A DNA stretch of 64,000 bases from Mytilus edulis (Eukaryota > Mollusca > Bivalvia > Mytilida > Mytilidae), in NCBI RefSeq assembly GCF_963676685.1, contig NC_092357.1, forward strand, positions 16,729,607-16,793,606. The letters run 5' to 3'. Shown in pieces: positions 1-12,247 of this stretch (its first letter is position 1; every line of letters starts with the position of its first letter). Below the pieces are notes generated by a model. It did not search any database. It was not told the origin of the DNA and saw only the letters and a list, made by a program, of their open reading frames with translations. The position numbers were made by a program, and so were the translations under genes.

Positions 1-370
1 AGTCCGAGTCCGATCTAAGAATAAGTAACAAAAAAATTACAAGGATACATGAATTAACAAAGGACTACTAATAGGCGAGTGACTTTAACCATGAAATTAA
101 ATTTTTAATGCACCTACCTTACACACGGCTAAATTATATATCATTTGAAAGCTACAATTCTGTACTATCGGTTTTGCCCGGTCGTAAAAAAATCGTACGG
201 TGCAATTTCCGTCAAATCAAGATCAAAGGCCAAGGACGAATAAGGGCATATTGTCTAAGATTTCAGCTTGATTGCATAATATGACTTATATATACTTAAT
301 TCACATATGCAAACAATTTAAACTTTTAGCAGAGAGATTAACAATCATTAATCAAATGCATTTTTATATA

Positions 371-1724
371 TTTATGGTGACTTGAATAACACCGGTATCA
401 CTCAGATTACAATTCTACCTTGACAGGTAAGTTTGTATTTAGCCTATAAAATACTTATTTAGCCTTGAGAATTGAAAGGTCAGTTTCCTAATCATACAAT
501 AGAGGTTGATAAATTTGGCTTCATGCCATTTACCTTGTCCAAAATTAAGGTCACTTTATTGTTATTGTGATATTGTTAAAGTACAAAAGAACCCTATATT
601 CTGACCAATACTTAAAACTTTGTGCATCTTGATTTAATTGTTAAAAATCTGTTAATGTTGAATTTTAGGGGTTATTTTAGGTCTTTTAATTGCATATTTC
701 TTTACATGGTAGTTTTTTTTTCAGATATAAAAAAAAAACGATCTTCTTGACTGTTATAGAAATAGACTATGCTTGCAGGGTCTTGTTTTTTGTTTACACC
801 AAATCTGACAGATTATTATTAAGTTGCAAAATATTTTAAATGAGAGCTGAAATTTTTTCTATCTTTAAATGTGCATTGAACAATGTTGAAGGTTAAATAA
901 TCATAATGTGAACAAGAATGAAGAAAACATCTTGGTCCCAAAAAAAAACATCATCAACCAGGATATAATATTTTAAATTTTAATTCATTATACTAATATC
1001 AGTTGAAATCTCAAGCCACTATTTTGCATGTTTACAATGTAGGTGATGTCCCAACAGAAAATCAATGAATTTGACAGTACAATGTACTCTTAGCACAAAC
1101 ACATAAGGTCACTGTGAAATAGACATCTAGGGCAAGAAACAGTCAGCTATACAAAACCAGTTTGACTAGATGTCTAGTTTAAAACCAGTTTGACTAGATG
1201 TGTCCTATATTTTGACAATGTAAATGACATGAGGATCTGCATGGGTTTTTTAATATCTGTATTCTTTAAATTTTTAGGGCATTTTTCTTTTAATAGCCTT
1301 AAAAATAACTCTCATTCTGTAAAGCAAATTCTCATGAAAATGATTTTACTATATAGTCTTTCTGTTACAAGATTATTTATCAATTATGCACATTAATCAT
1401 TATATTATCGGTATTGCATTACAGTTACCTAAGTTTCCTTTTTAGTTTGCACATTTATTCTTTATACTTTTGCACTGCATTATTCTCTATTCTTTATTTT
1501 GTTGTTCATTTTCTCTATTCTCTATTTTTTATTGCTATTGCATTTATTCTCTATTCTGTAAACCCCATTCTGACCCTTATAGGTAAACTTCTATTGTATG
1601 AATGGGATAAACTGACCTTTCAATTCTCAAGGCTAAATAAGTATTTTATAGGCTAAATACAAACTTACCTGTCAAGGTAGAATTGTAATCTGAGTGATAC
1701 AGGTGTTATTCAAGTCACCATAAA
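371..1724. mobile_element. 1.35 kb nested element with ~138 bp terminal inverted repeats
   Basis: 371-508 and 1586-1724 are near-perfect reverse complements, beginning tttatggtgac and ending gtcaccataaa. The arms share long blocks such as the ones around 420-480 and 1620-1680. The interior is AT-rich and has no credible coding frame; the short open frames at 1190-1656 are low complexity. It is nested within the larger inverted-repeat element and the arms differ little, so it is probably younger than its host. No clear target-site duplication is visible. Confidence 0.75.
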
Positions 1725-2510
1725 GCGTGTTTTTGATAGACAGCACATGTTTCCTGAAATTCGAGTAAAAGTTAATAAAATGTGCAAAAACACATTTTTT
1801 TCTTTTTCTTTCTGATGAAACTGTTAATCACTTTAAACTAAGTAAACTTAAACCCTGTAATGACTATCAAAGAAATTTTTGACATCATAAATTTCCTAAA
1901 ATTATGCTTACTTCTAATCCAACAGCAAATCAAAACAACTCATACAGTTGCCCCAAATACCGCCATCTGCGAAAAAAAATCTTTTAAGTATTTCTTGCAA
2001 TTTAAACATTGTATGTGGTCAAAATAAGATTTAATAAACTAATTCTTAAGAATCTGAAAAATTCAAAGTAAAAAAATATGTGCGCGAATCATACTATTGC
2101 TTGAATTTAAGGGGGCGAAACTAAGAGATTGCAATCTGCATTGAAACTACCCGACTGAAATGAACATCTTTCCACTTTTCTAATTGTTTGATTTGTAGCT
2201 TCATTATAAATATTGATGTAGTGAAAAACCTTTTTATTTATTTAATGTGAACCATAAAAAAAGACATTGACAATCTAGACAAAAATAAATAGAAAATTAA
2301 TTGATGAAAATTGAAATTTCAAAGAATTAAAAAACAAGGAAACAAATTATAAAACTTTACTTATTGATTGATTAAATTACGTTGTTCATTGTTTAAATGC
2401 ATTAATTCAGCAAATAAGAATAATTTTGAAGAAAAAAAATCCATTAATACGCAACAATTCTAGTTACAACTAGACTTCCTGAATAGCTTGAATGACTAGT
2501 CCATTTTTCA

Positions 2511-3120
2511 TACGAGGATGAATTCATGCAAGAGTTACTGATGACGACTGGAAAGAAGCACCATTATCTTGAAACGTCACTTTCAACTATATAGATGATG
2601 TCATCTCACTGAATAGTGCCAAATTTGTGACAATGTTGGACTCAACAGATATAGTTTACTCTATCACGTATCTTGAAAACGACGATGAGGGTTGGTTGAG
2701 AACAAGTTTAACGACAATAGAGATGAGCATAAATCAACCAATAAAAACACTCCTTACTACCAAATTATAAATTAGTCATTTCTATGTAGCAATATTATAG
2801 CAACGCCTGCATATCCAAACTACTAAAGGAGTAGACCGATTTCATTGAGCCTCAACTCCTCTGAGACAATAACAAGTCGGAAATATTTATGATATGTCGT
2901 ATAAATGTATTTCCTTAATTTGTCTTTGCATGCTCAGTCGACGTACTGCCCGCGAAATTAAATGAAACTATTTATCTAAACACTTGCCCAATTGTAACGC
3001 GATTTCGCGGCATCTTCTTGTGGAGTATATTTATCCAAGTTGATACAATTTTCCAGAGCTTGCATATACGTTCACGATTTATTTTCGTGATAGTGCGTAA
3101 CTGCTCACAATGAAGATGTG
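2511..3120 (+). pseudogene. decayed reverse transcriptase fragment (Penelope-like/related retroelement)
   Basis: Translation from 2511 gives a YEDEF.. stretch and then, after a frameshift, a YIDD box at 2588-2599 followed by VISLNSAKF. This is the YxDD catalytic motif of a reverse transcriptase. Blocks farther on (around 2680-2760 and 3035-3110) match, from memory, the conserved C-terminal part of a reverse transcriptase family common in mussels. Several frameshifts and stops are present, so it is dead. Assignment to the Penelope-like group is an inference; another non-LTR class is possible. Confidence 0.6.
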
Positions 3121-3389
3121 AAATAAAGGCAACTATAGTATACCGCTATTCAATAGTCATCAATCGATTTACTAGAAACTGAAACAAATCCGGGTCACAA
3201 ACCAAAACCTAGGAAAACGCATCAACTATATATATACAAGAGGAACACAACAATATAACAGAAACACTGAACTGCTACAAAAACAAACGCCAACATACAA
3301 AGAAACAGATTATTCGATACCAACTGCCATATGACTGACTTTGTACAGGAGATTTGAAGAAAAGTGGTGGTTTGAACATGGTTTTAAAC
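3121..3389 (-). repeat. dispersed repeat inserted in the retroelement fragment
   Basis: This block separates the reverse-transcriptase remnant from its 3' continuation. It shares the segment aaatccgggtcacaaacc and its surroundings with a copy at about 35970-36220, and the reverse orientation appears near 13400-13500 and 39105-39180. It is therefore a dispersed repeat that landed in the older element. No coding potential is seen. Confidence 0.55.
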
Positions 3390-3770
3390 CAGACTTCAAA
3401 TGCAAAGTTGGAATCATCCCTTTGGAAATTTTATGGACGCCACTACGAGTTGGTTGACATTTCGCCAGATGACCACTGATAAGTTCCAATCGACTTTACC
3501 AAAATACCGTCATATCTGCCTTGAATGACACAAGACGGTGTCACATGTGGAACATGATCTGCTTACCCTTTTGGAGTCCCTGAATTTTGAGGCGGGTTTT
3601 GTTACTCAATCTGTAGTTTTATATGTTGTGTTTTGTATACTGTTGCTTTGTCGTGTTCGTTTTTTGGCCGTTTTTTCAGTTTTCAATTATGAGTTTGATG
3701 TCCCTTTGATATATTTCGTCACTATTCAAGTAGTCAAAGGTTTTAAAATTGTAGATCATTGTAGCTAAAT
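3390..3770 (+). repeat. 3' tail of the same retroelement
   Basis: The block continues the reverse-transcriptase fragment (a segment near 3415-3460 corresponds to the element's last codons) and then runs into a non-coding tail: a CACATGTGG.. block at 3541, a TG-rich stretch, and a terminal segment ending near 3740. The terminal segment recurs in this window near 23850-23920, 39820-39890, 40680-40760, 43690-43790, 43900-43990, 63180-63260 and 63490-63560. The open frame at 3538-3768 is this tail, not a gene. Confidence 0.55.
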
Positions 3771-5141
3771 GTATCATAATAACGATTTGGTTATATATAT
3801 ATATATATCACCGTGAGCAAATTAAGTTATTTCCGAGGATATTTGTCTTATTGCGTTATTCTTCTTCACTTTACTTTGAGGCGATTGTTTTGCCGATTTT
3901 CACTACTGCAAGTTAATTTCTTTAAAGTAAATTAATACCAAAAGGACAATCAACATCTTAAACCATGAATCAGATAAACTTAATTAAAACCATGAACAAA
4001 AAAAAATTAAAGTCTAAGAGACGAACAACAGTTCACAAAATAAAGCACACCATGAAAACGATTACTGCCTAAAACAGCAAATGATCTTATGAGGTCAGGA
4101 AGGGTATTCAAGTTTTTTATTTTTTTTATTTCACAACTGCTTATAGTGTATTACATAAACAATGACCTGCATTTATATTTTAAAAGTTTGTGTTGAAAAT
4201 ACTCAAAGCATCTTTTATTCAAATAATTAAAGCGATTAAACTTCTAAACACACTTAATATTACTAACACGATTTTAGACTAAATAAGAAGCAGCAGCATT
4301 ATATTTTGTTCGTTTACATCCCGCTTTAGACAACCAAGTGTTTCTAGGCAAGGTTACTTTTTTCAATGTTGCCTACGATTTAGTCGCAAAGTCATGTTTG
4401 CATTTAAACATGATTACAAAAAGTTAATACGTTTGACTTCGTAAAAAACACATTTTTACCTCAATTAGCTCGTATATATTCTTTTCGAACTTTAAATACT
4501 TCTATGTTTATTATGGAAAATGATTCTCCTCCCTGATATTGACAATAGGCAATGTGCCATCTTAACATAGAATAACAAAAAGATCGCTATTTGCAGATGC
4601 CAGATTTTTGGGCAACTGCAAACACTTCCATAGAAGGCTGTTCTATGAACAATAATTAATAATAATGCATCTTAAAGTTCAAAACAAAGATTCCCTGACC
4701 TAAAACATATACATTTATCTATTTTTTTAGCATACAAATATCGATTTCCTAAGATATATTTTGCTTTTAGAACAATTTTTCATTTTTTTAAGATTTGCGA
4801 TAAATTTCAATTTTCGGGAAATATTGCGCATCTAACCTCTATTTTTTTGTTTAATTTGGAAATAATGTATCATGTTCCATAAAGTTCATATAATCTTTTG
4901 AAAAATTTTATTGTCAAATAATTAGAAAATGGCTTTTTGTTTAGTAATCGCAAAAATTGGAATGTTTATTCATGACCTTTGACCTTGATTTTACAGAAAA
5001 TGTACCGTACGATTTTTTACGACCGGGCAAAACAGAAAGTACAGATTATTACCTTTCGAATGATATAAAATACAGCCGTGTGTTAGGTGGGTGCATTAAA
5101 GTCGTTAACTAAGCATCTTTTTGAAATAAGTCACTCGCTTA

Positions 5142-5350
5142 TAACAGCTACTGACATGCCAGTTCCAGACCTGAAATAAACTGTTTGAAAGATTATGTCT
5201 TTATCATATGAATAAGTAAAACCCCTCCCGTTAGGGGTTTAGCATTATACTATCATAAAATATTTGAGAAGAACATAACCGGCATCATGCCAACAACTGG
5301 TTTTTAGAATAAATGTGTTTATTTCCGATGCAAAGACCATATAAGTGAAA
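5142..5350 (-). repeat. 3' end of a dispersed LINE-like repeat
   Basis: This is the reverse complement of the first part of the long repeat at about 19590-20280. Shared blocks include cccctcccgttaggggttt (ctaacggg on the other strand), the catcggaa/ttccgatg segment and the agctggcatgtcagtt segment. It starts immediately at the right end of the 5.1 kb inverted-repeat element. No coding frame. Confidence 0.5.
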
Positions 5351-5492
5351 CAATATGAAAGCCAAAATGTGCATCTTAAATGATAAATCTACTATAATAT
5401 GCAAAGTAAAGTTCTTTTCTTAGAGAAATCTTCAAAAATAGTTCTGCAAAAAAGAAGATAATTTTTTTTATTGAAAATAGATTTAATTTTAG

Positions 5493-8038
5493 GCTGGAAT
5501 AGACGGAGAACGTTTATCACTTACACTAGAACCAGAGGCGGCTGCATTTTGTTGCAAGAGTGACGAGACACAAAGACGTGCAAGTAGGCCAGTTGGAAAC
5601 ATTGGTTCGTTTGATACAGGTGCAAGATTCCTAGTGGTAGATCTTGGAGGTATTTATAAAGTCATGTTTAACAATCTGTCAACATCATAATATTTGAAAC
5701 AATATGAATATTTGAGCCATGAAAGAATCAAAATAGAAATTATAACGTCAACAATAAAACGGTACAAGAATCGCATATTGATGCACTAGCAACGTTTGTT
5801 TGCAAGTCGTATCGAATTTGACAATGGAAATTATATTCTAAAAACAAAAAATGACATTGCTATCATTATACTGACTACAATATGATAATAAGTTATTACA
5901 CTTATACCTGCAGGTTATAAGTAAATAGTTATCAAAGGTACCAGGATTATAATTAAATATGCCAGACGCGCGTTTCGTCTACATAAGACTCATCAGTGAC
6001 GCTCAGATCAAAATAGTTATAAAGCCAAACAAGTACAAAGTTGAAGAGCATTGAGGACCCAAAATTCCAAAAAGTTGTTGCCAAATACGGCTAAGGTTAT
6101 CTGCGCATCGTTTCCTGAATCATAATGGCATTGATAAGGCAAACATATTTTTACATCCGAAACTCAGAGACAACATTTTGCTGCTTTGATTTACCGCCAT
6201 TGATTTCTTTTTGCTATGATTTGCAATAAGTATCAACTGTGACTATATTTATCAGCATTCCGTCTGTGAACCTGATTTATAAAGTGTATTTAGGAAACAG
6301 ATCAATTTGCTTATTTGGATAAAAGATTGCGTCTTAACGTTTAATATAAGAAGAAGGAGATGAGGTATATTTGCAAATGAGACTACTATCAGCCCATATT
6401 CAAATGCAGTGGATATAAGCAATATAAGGCATCCGGACAGTCTTTATGTATGTGCCTGTCCCAAGTCAGGAGCCTGTAATTCAGTGGTTGACGTTTGTTT
6501 ATGTGTTATTTATTTGTTTCTCGTTCATTTTTATATATAAATAAGGCCGTTAGTTTTCTCGTTTAAATCGTTTTACATTGTCATTTCGGGGCTTTTTATA
6601 GCTGACTTTACGGTATGGGCTTTCCTCACTGTTGAAGGCCGTACGCTGCCCAATAGTTGTTAATTTCTATGACATTTTGGTCTCTTGTGGAGAGTTGTCT
6701 CATTGGCATTCATACCACATCTTATATTTAATAATGAGAAAAATCGGTAGAGTGCAGTCGACTCTTAGTTCACGACATGAACAATTTGATTCATCTTTAA
6801 AGGGATATTTAAAGGCCTGATATTTAACAAATCAAAAAGATTTGACAGACAAGAAATAACGAATACCACTAACACACAGACTCGTGATTTCGGATAGGAA
6901 CAAAAGGAATGTGGCTAACTATCATTTCTATTAACGGGATATGGTCTGCAACCTTGGCTTTCAACTATTTGGTTTTCAAATTTTTTGTTGAAATTTGACA
7001 TAAAAATCGCCTGGGGTTGTAGCAGTTAATTAAGTGTTGATTATATTTGTAGGGGGAACAGTCGATATAACATCAAACGAAATCTTAGACTCTGGACAGT
7101 TAAAGGAAATACACAGCGCCTCTGGTGGACCATGGGGAGGTAACACGATCAATTCGAAAATATGGAAACTTTTGCGAGGAATATTTGGGGACAAAACAGT
7201 ATCAAAGTTCATTGCAGAACATCGGAACGATTACCTTGAACTTGCAAGAACAGTTGAATTGAAAAAGCGAACTGTAACTTCTGATGGAAAAATGAGACTA
7301 GAGATTCCAAGGTCGTTAATTATAGAGACACAGAAATCCAATCCGGACACGATTGCTGAGGAATATAAGGATAAGGTTAAACTAATAAAAAGCATGCTTA
7401 TATTTTCTCCCGATGTTGTGCTGCAAATTTTTAAAGACGGCATCGATAAAATCATCATGTATGTGCAAGAGTTATTGGACCAACCTGAAACAAAGGGGGT
7501 TTCAACTATCCTTCTAGTTGGTGGATACGCATCATGTGACCTTTTAAAGGATGCAATGAAAACAAAGTTTGATAATCTTACCGTCATTTGTCCTCTTGAT
7601 CCGGATTTAGCTGTTTTGAAGGGGGCAGTTATTATGGGCCACATGGACACTCCTATTCTTGGTAGAATTGCAAAGTGTCATTACGGAATAGCGGTTTTTC
7701 CTTGTTCAGCTTCAACTAAAGAAGAATTCCATACAATTATTCGAAAAGGTCAGCCCATCCAAGTTAATGAAATAGTCACCGGATACAATTTTCCGATAAC
7801 GTTCAACAAGGAAGAAGCTGTAATACAGATGTATGCATCCGATGAAGAAAGGCCACCAAAAGTTATTTCTCAGGATAACTGCAGCAAAATAGGTCACATA
7901 CGTATAAAATTACCCAGATCTAGAAGGGAAGCACGTCTTAAGATAGGAATTTCAACTAGTGAAACAGAATTTAAAGTAGTTGCCAGAGATGAATATACGG
8001 GGAAATGTTTTGAAGGTGTTTGCAGCTTTCTAAATTAA
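5493..8038 (+). CDS. HSPA12-like heat-shock protein 70 family ATPase, last two exons (5' partial)
   Basis: Two exons, 5493-5649 and 7053-8038, encode the last ~380 residues of an HSPA12-type Hsp70. The first gives AGIDGERLSLTLEPEAAAFC and ends in DLG; the second completes the Hsp70 phosphate-2 loop DLGGGTVDI, split across the intron (gga g|gg gga). Splicing uses AG at 5491-5492, GT at 5650-5651 and AG at 7051-7052. Further on are SGGPWGGNTINSKIW, a second nucleotide-binding glycine motif (TILLVGGYASCDLL), and a short C-terminal domain ending CSFLN before TAA. HSPA12 proteins are Hsp70 relatives with an atypical ATPase fold and a reduced substrate domain; the family is strongly expanded in bivalves. 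The N-terminal ATPase exons (IDFGTT region) were not found between 1 and 5490, so they lie left of the window or are lost. The frame shows no break. Confidence 0.93.
5651..7051 (+). repeat. HSPA12-like last intron, containing two dispersed repeats
   Basis: The intron holds a copy of a short dispersed repeat at about 5935-6115 (gccagacgcgcgtttcgtct through the aaagttgaagagcattgagg block). Other copies lie at 22595-22770 and 36365-36500, with weaker ones near 16165-16320 and, inverted, 54720-54790. A second repeat occupies about 6440-6730, with the ggagagttgtctcattggca segment that recurs at 9590, 30470, 39335, 49450 and 60100. The open frame at 6632-6820 belongs to this repeat. Confidence 0.6.
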
Positions 8039-8122
8039 ACCTTTTAAAGTAATGTTGAAGTTAGTATTCAGATTATACAGGACTACATGTATCAGCTTAT
8101 TTTTATATAACCTATTATTCAA

Positions 8123-8128
8123 AATAAA
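8123..8128 (+). terminator. candidate polyadenylation signal AATAAA of the HSPA12-like gene
   Basis: An AATAAA lies about 85 bases past the TAA stop at 8036-8038, in AT-rich sequence. This is a plausible 3' end. AATAAA is frequent by chance in this base composition. Confidence 0.4.
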
Positions 8129-8129
8129 T

Positions 8130-9816
8130 GTATGCCGTTGAATTAATGTTCCTTAATTATGAGATGTCTAAACACTTAGCAAATACATTTAGAATATACA
8201 AATTAAGATGCAAGGCAAACCCAACAGAAATCGTGCATTTAAAAAAAGATGACGTGTAAAGGCGTTCATTTAAGTTGTTCTGCTAAATAACCTTCATAAA
8301 TCAGTTATTGTGTATGGAACCAAACGTGTAAATATTATGTTTGTAAGTAATTGTACATTTTATCATCACAAAATGAAAAAGTTTAATACAAAACACCTAC
8401 ACTATATTTAGTTTTAGGCCTATTTTGACCGTTCTATTATGATATATACTATAACAGGTTTATGAATATAAAACCATTCCATTGGATAAGACTATTTAAA
8501 GTCATTGGTAAGTTAATTAATAGTGAGGTAAGAAATTTTACATATGGATTGAATAAAAGCTAAAGCTCCACCCATCAGTTTACCTCCAATCGACGAACAA
8601 TTTCAGCCTATACCAATATATATGTTGTTGGTCCACTTCCTTTATCTAAACATATAAATATATATTTTTGTATGGACTCTGCATCTAGGTACCCATGCAT
8701 ATTATTACCAGATAGCAAAGCACTCTGCAGAAACCTTGACACAGCAGTTGCCGAGACTTTGTGTAACGACAGATATGCATACAAAATAAGGTTTGAATTT
8801 TTGTCCAACCTGATGGCTCTTGTATGTAAATTGTGAACAGTTTATTGAATGAACACAACACCGTAGCATCCTACTGCGTATAGTTTTGTCATCATTTATT
8901 ATAGATTACTACAAAATATGCTCAGAAACTATTCGAAAATATGGGACACAAAAAAAACATAACGTACACAAAAGTTCCAAAAACTAAAAGTTTCTCGTCA
9001 ATAGAGTTTATTTACAATCTACATTTCCCTGAATCACTTATTCAAATACATAGAGTAAATTTCAGTAAGTGTTGTTCCTGAACTGATTTCGTTTGATTGA
9101 ACTTAAAGAGAACATTTGATGTATGAACAAGTGGACAGACCGAGAAAGTTAGAAAAAAACCCAGAAAATATGTATAGACAATCTTTTATAAACGAATCGA
9201 GCGTCTGGCGCAAATACAAACTTTTAATCCTGGTATCTATGAAGTAACAACTATCCATGAAAGTTCAAATGAAGTGGGTGTAAGCAATTTTAGACAAGCG
9301 TATGTCATCCGAAAATAATAATAAAAAACAACAACAACAAAAAACCACTAAAAACAACGATACCGTATAGTCGGCTACTACATGTAAATGGCCGCGAAAT
9401 AAACAGTTCAATAGAGGAATCTGACGGCCTTTTGTTATTTATAGCAAAACAATTTATGAAAGTTTTTATTTTACAACATGTCATTTCATGGCATTTTAAA
9501 GCTGACCATATTGTATGAGTTTTGTTCATTGTCGAAGGCCAATCGGTGACCTATAGATGTTTACTTTTTTGTCGTATGGTCTCTGGTTGAGATTTGTCTC
9601 ATTGGCAATCGTACCACATCTTCTTATTTTATATGAACCAACAACAACCATTGAACTATAAGCTTCTAATTAGGGACAAAAAGAATGTGTCAGGATTTGA
9701 AAATCAAGTTTATGTATTCAAATCGAAAGAAATAAACTCAACTGAAACAATTAAATATGAGCTACAAATATATGAGCATTCAACTGTAAACATAACATTA
9801 CGCTACTGCATCAAAA
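8130..9816. other. intergenic stretch with repeat fragments
   Basis: No gene is seen between the HSPA12-like gene and the first C-type lectin. Around 9180-9245 and 9380-9630 are decayed dispersed repeats; the latter includes the gagatttgtctcattggca block. The short minus-strand frames at 8608-8808 and 9305-9529 have no family features. Confidence 0.5.
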
Positions 9817-12202
9817 TTATTTTTCGCAGATAAAACCTACAGAGTACGAATCACAATTATTGTCATATAAGCGTTGCTGACCATTGAGTGACAAGCAGTC
9901 TTGTGGGTACCTAGACGATCCGTTAGGTTGTACAGCATCAAACGCAAAGTATGTCATCTTGGTCATCTTTCCATGTTTGATCCATCTCCAATCTCCCCCA
10001 GAAATATGTCTGTTGATGTTTCTTCCACCAATGAAGAAACTGGAACCTTTTTGAAAATATAAAGAATATTTAAATTGCAGGTCTTTTTAGTACATGAAAC
10101 AAATGTATATAACGGTTCACACCTACATTGCTAAATAGTTGTGATTGCGGAATGGATATGCTGATGAAATGATCGCATGCTAAGTGAGACCCTTGCTAAA
10201 AGATATGAAATGATCAATAAAAATTATAGTCATTTCGTATTCAAATAATTTCGAACCTTTTCCAAAACAAGTTCGTACCCTGACCATATCGTACCTTGAA
10301 GGTAAATCTAGAAACGCGCTATTGAAGCATAAACTTTGAAATGTGTTGTTCTAATTTTTTTTTACCATTTCGTACCTTAAGGAATATATATATATATATG
10401 TATTTCATTGCTTAGCTGATGGAATATAATAATGAATGCCATTTCGTAGCTCATGAAAAATTTACATGTTAGCCATTAGGTAACGTATTTTTTTTTTTTT
10501 TTTTTTTTTTTTTTATATATATATATATATTTACCATTTCTTACCTCAAGAAAGATTTATATGAGTGCAATTTCGTACCACAACGAGGGTTTCGTGTATA
10601 TGTTTGCAATTTTGTACAATATGTCTCAAACTGAAATACCCATAGCAGGTTCTTTGATTAGTCAGATGAGGTGAAACTTAATTAAGAACAATAAAAACAT
10701 TTGTTTATATTTTGATGAATGTAACAAAATGCTTTCAACTCAGACTTCTACTTTTATTTATCCAGACATCTACTTTTTTGTTTTATATTTGAATTTATTT
10801 TCATGAACAAAACGTGGGCGAATGATTTGTGTCAAATTCATTACTTGTTGTTAGAAAAAAATTGAAGAGAATTCACTTATATACGAAAGAAAAAGATACT
10901 TCCCCAGAAAATACTATCGAAACGTCCTGTTTGATGGGGTTTAATGACACTGAAGCAATCTTAGCTTTATTGTTTGCTGTTGTCTGCAGTTTTTGATGTT
11001 CTCTTTTCAAATGTTTTAAATATCGGTATTGACCGGGTAGAATTTCAGATGCGTGCACGTGGTGTTGGCTATTTTCCATTTATGACCAAGTTATATATTT
11101 CACGGATGGAACCTTAAGGAGGTTCGCTACTTAGTTTCAAATTAACGGGCTTTTCATTACACTAGTAAATATTAATAGGGGATTAATAGAGGAACAAAAA
11201 AAAGCAATACAAAAATATAGGTCAATGTGCTCGTTTTTGAGATATTAACCACTGAAATTTTGGCAGGTATAACAAAGATTTCATGAGACTTTTACAGATG
11301 GCTTAAAGTTATATAAAAGATTTATAAAGGGAAAAATGGGGGTCAATGGGCCAAATTTTTAAGGCATTTAAATAAATGAAACCAGAGGATTCTAAAAATC
11401 TGACAAAAAATCCAAAACATGACAAGCGATCATCCTTAATATAATATATTTGCATCAAGCAAGAGCAGATTTGTCATATGCTCCGTTTTCTTAAAAAATC
11501 TCACTAGTTTTCCTTATTACAGATTTTGAGACTTTAAATACAATTTTTATGATAGGGAAACTACTTTCGGCGATTTGTTAAAGTATGATTTATATATAGA
11601 ACCTAATTCCTATCGTATACATTTAACCAAGTACCAACTACTTATTAAACACGAATTTGTTTTAAATATTCTTTTTCATTGAAGCAACATTTTGGTTTAA
11701 CTAGATAACAAATATGTATTATATACCTGTATTCATGTAATGTAATTCATATTTCATCAAAAGAATTTCATCTAAAGTCTCAAACACTGCCAAATGTGCA
11801 CCTTGTTTTAAACATTTCACCTGAAATGAAAACAAATATTGATAATAAATACACATTGCAATAATAATAGTTACTCTGAATAATAATAAAATTATTTTTT
11901 CGTTTCTAACTTTGTATGTAAAAAAACCTAAGTGAAGAAATATTATCAAATTAAAATAAATGTATCCTTATTCTAATATATTTAAAGCAGTTAAGTAAAA
12001 ATGTCAAACTGATTAAAGGAAACAATAGCGCAAAGAAATTGTATTCAATAATGTTACATACAAAGGCAATATCCCAGGTCACTTTTTCTTTATTTATAAG
12101 GTAGCAACTATCTCCAATTTTCACATAAGGATACATGCATGTATCTGCTTGTAATGGAAAAAGAGAGAAAACAATAATTTTAAAAGTAGTTTATCTATAT
12201 AA

Positions 12203-12247
<45 letters not shown>

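Larger units (their letters stand above)
72..5141. mobile_element. 5.1 kb element with ~160 bp terminal inverted repeats
   Basis: The sequence at 72-232 reappears inverted at about 4971-5141. Both ends carry the block taggcgagtgac / gtcactcgctta, then the ACACACGGCT and CCGGTCGTAAAAAA blocks. This is the structure of a DNA transposon with long terminal inverted repeats. No transposase frame is visible between the arms, so it is probably non-autonomous or decayed. A TAA on each outer side could be a short target-site duplication, but this is weak. It contains a nested 1.35 kb inverted-repeat element and a retroelement fragment. If the HSPA12-like gene starts left of this window, the element lies in one of its introns. 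Confidence 0.7.

Noticed and set aside
7231-7650. 139-residue open frame on the minus strand
   Set aside because: It lies wholly antisense to the HSPA12-like last exon, whose plus-strand frame has clear family motifs.
11719-11949. Minus-strand frames at 11719-11949 and 11951-12136 as separate small proteins
   Set aside because: They are single lectin exons extended by read-through into introns; splicing joins them into one C-type lectin.
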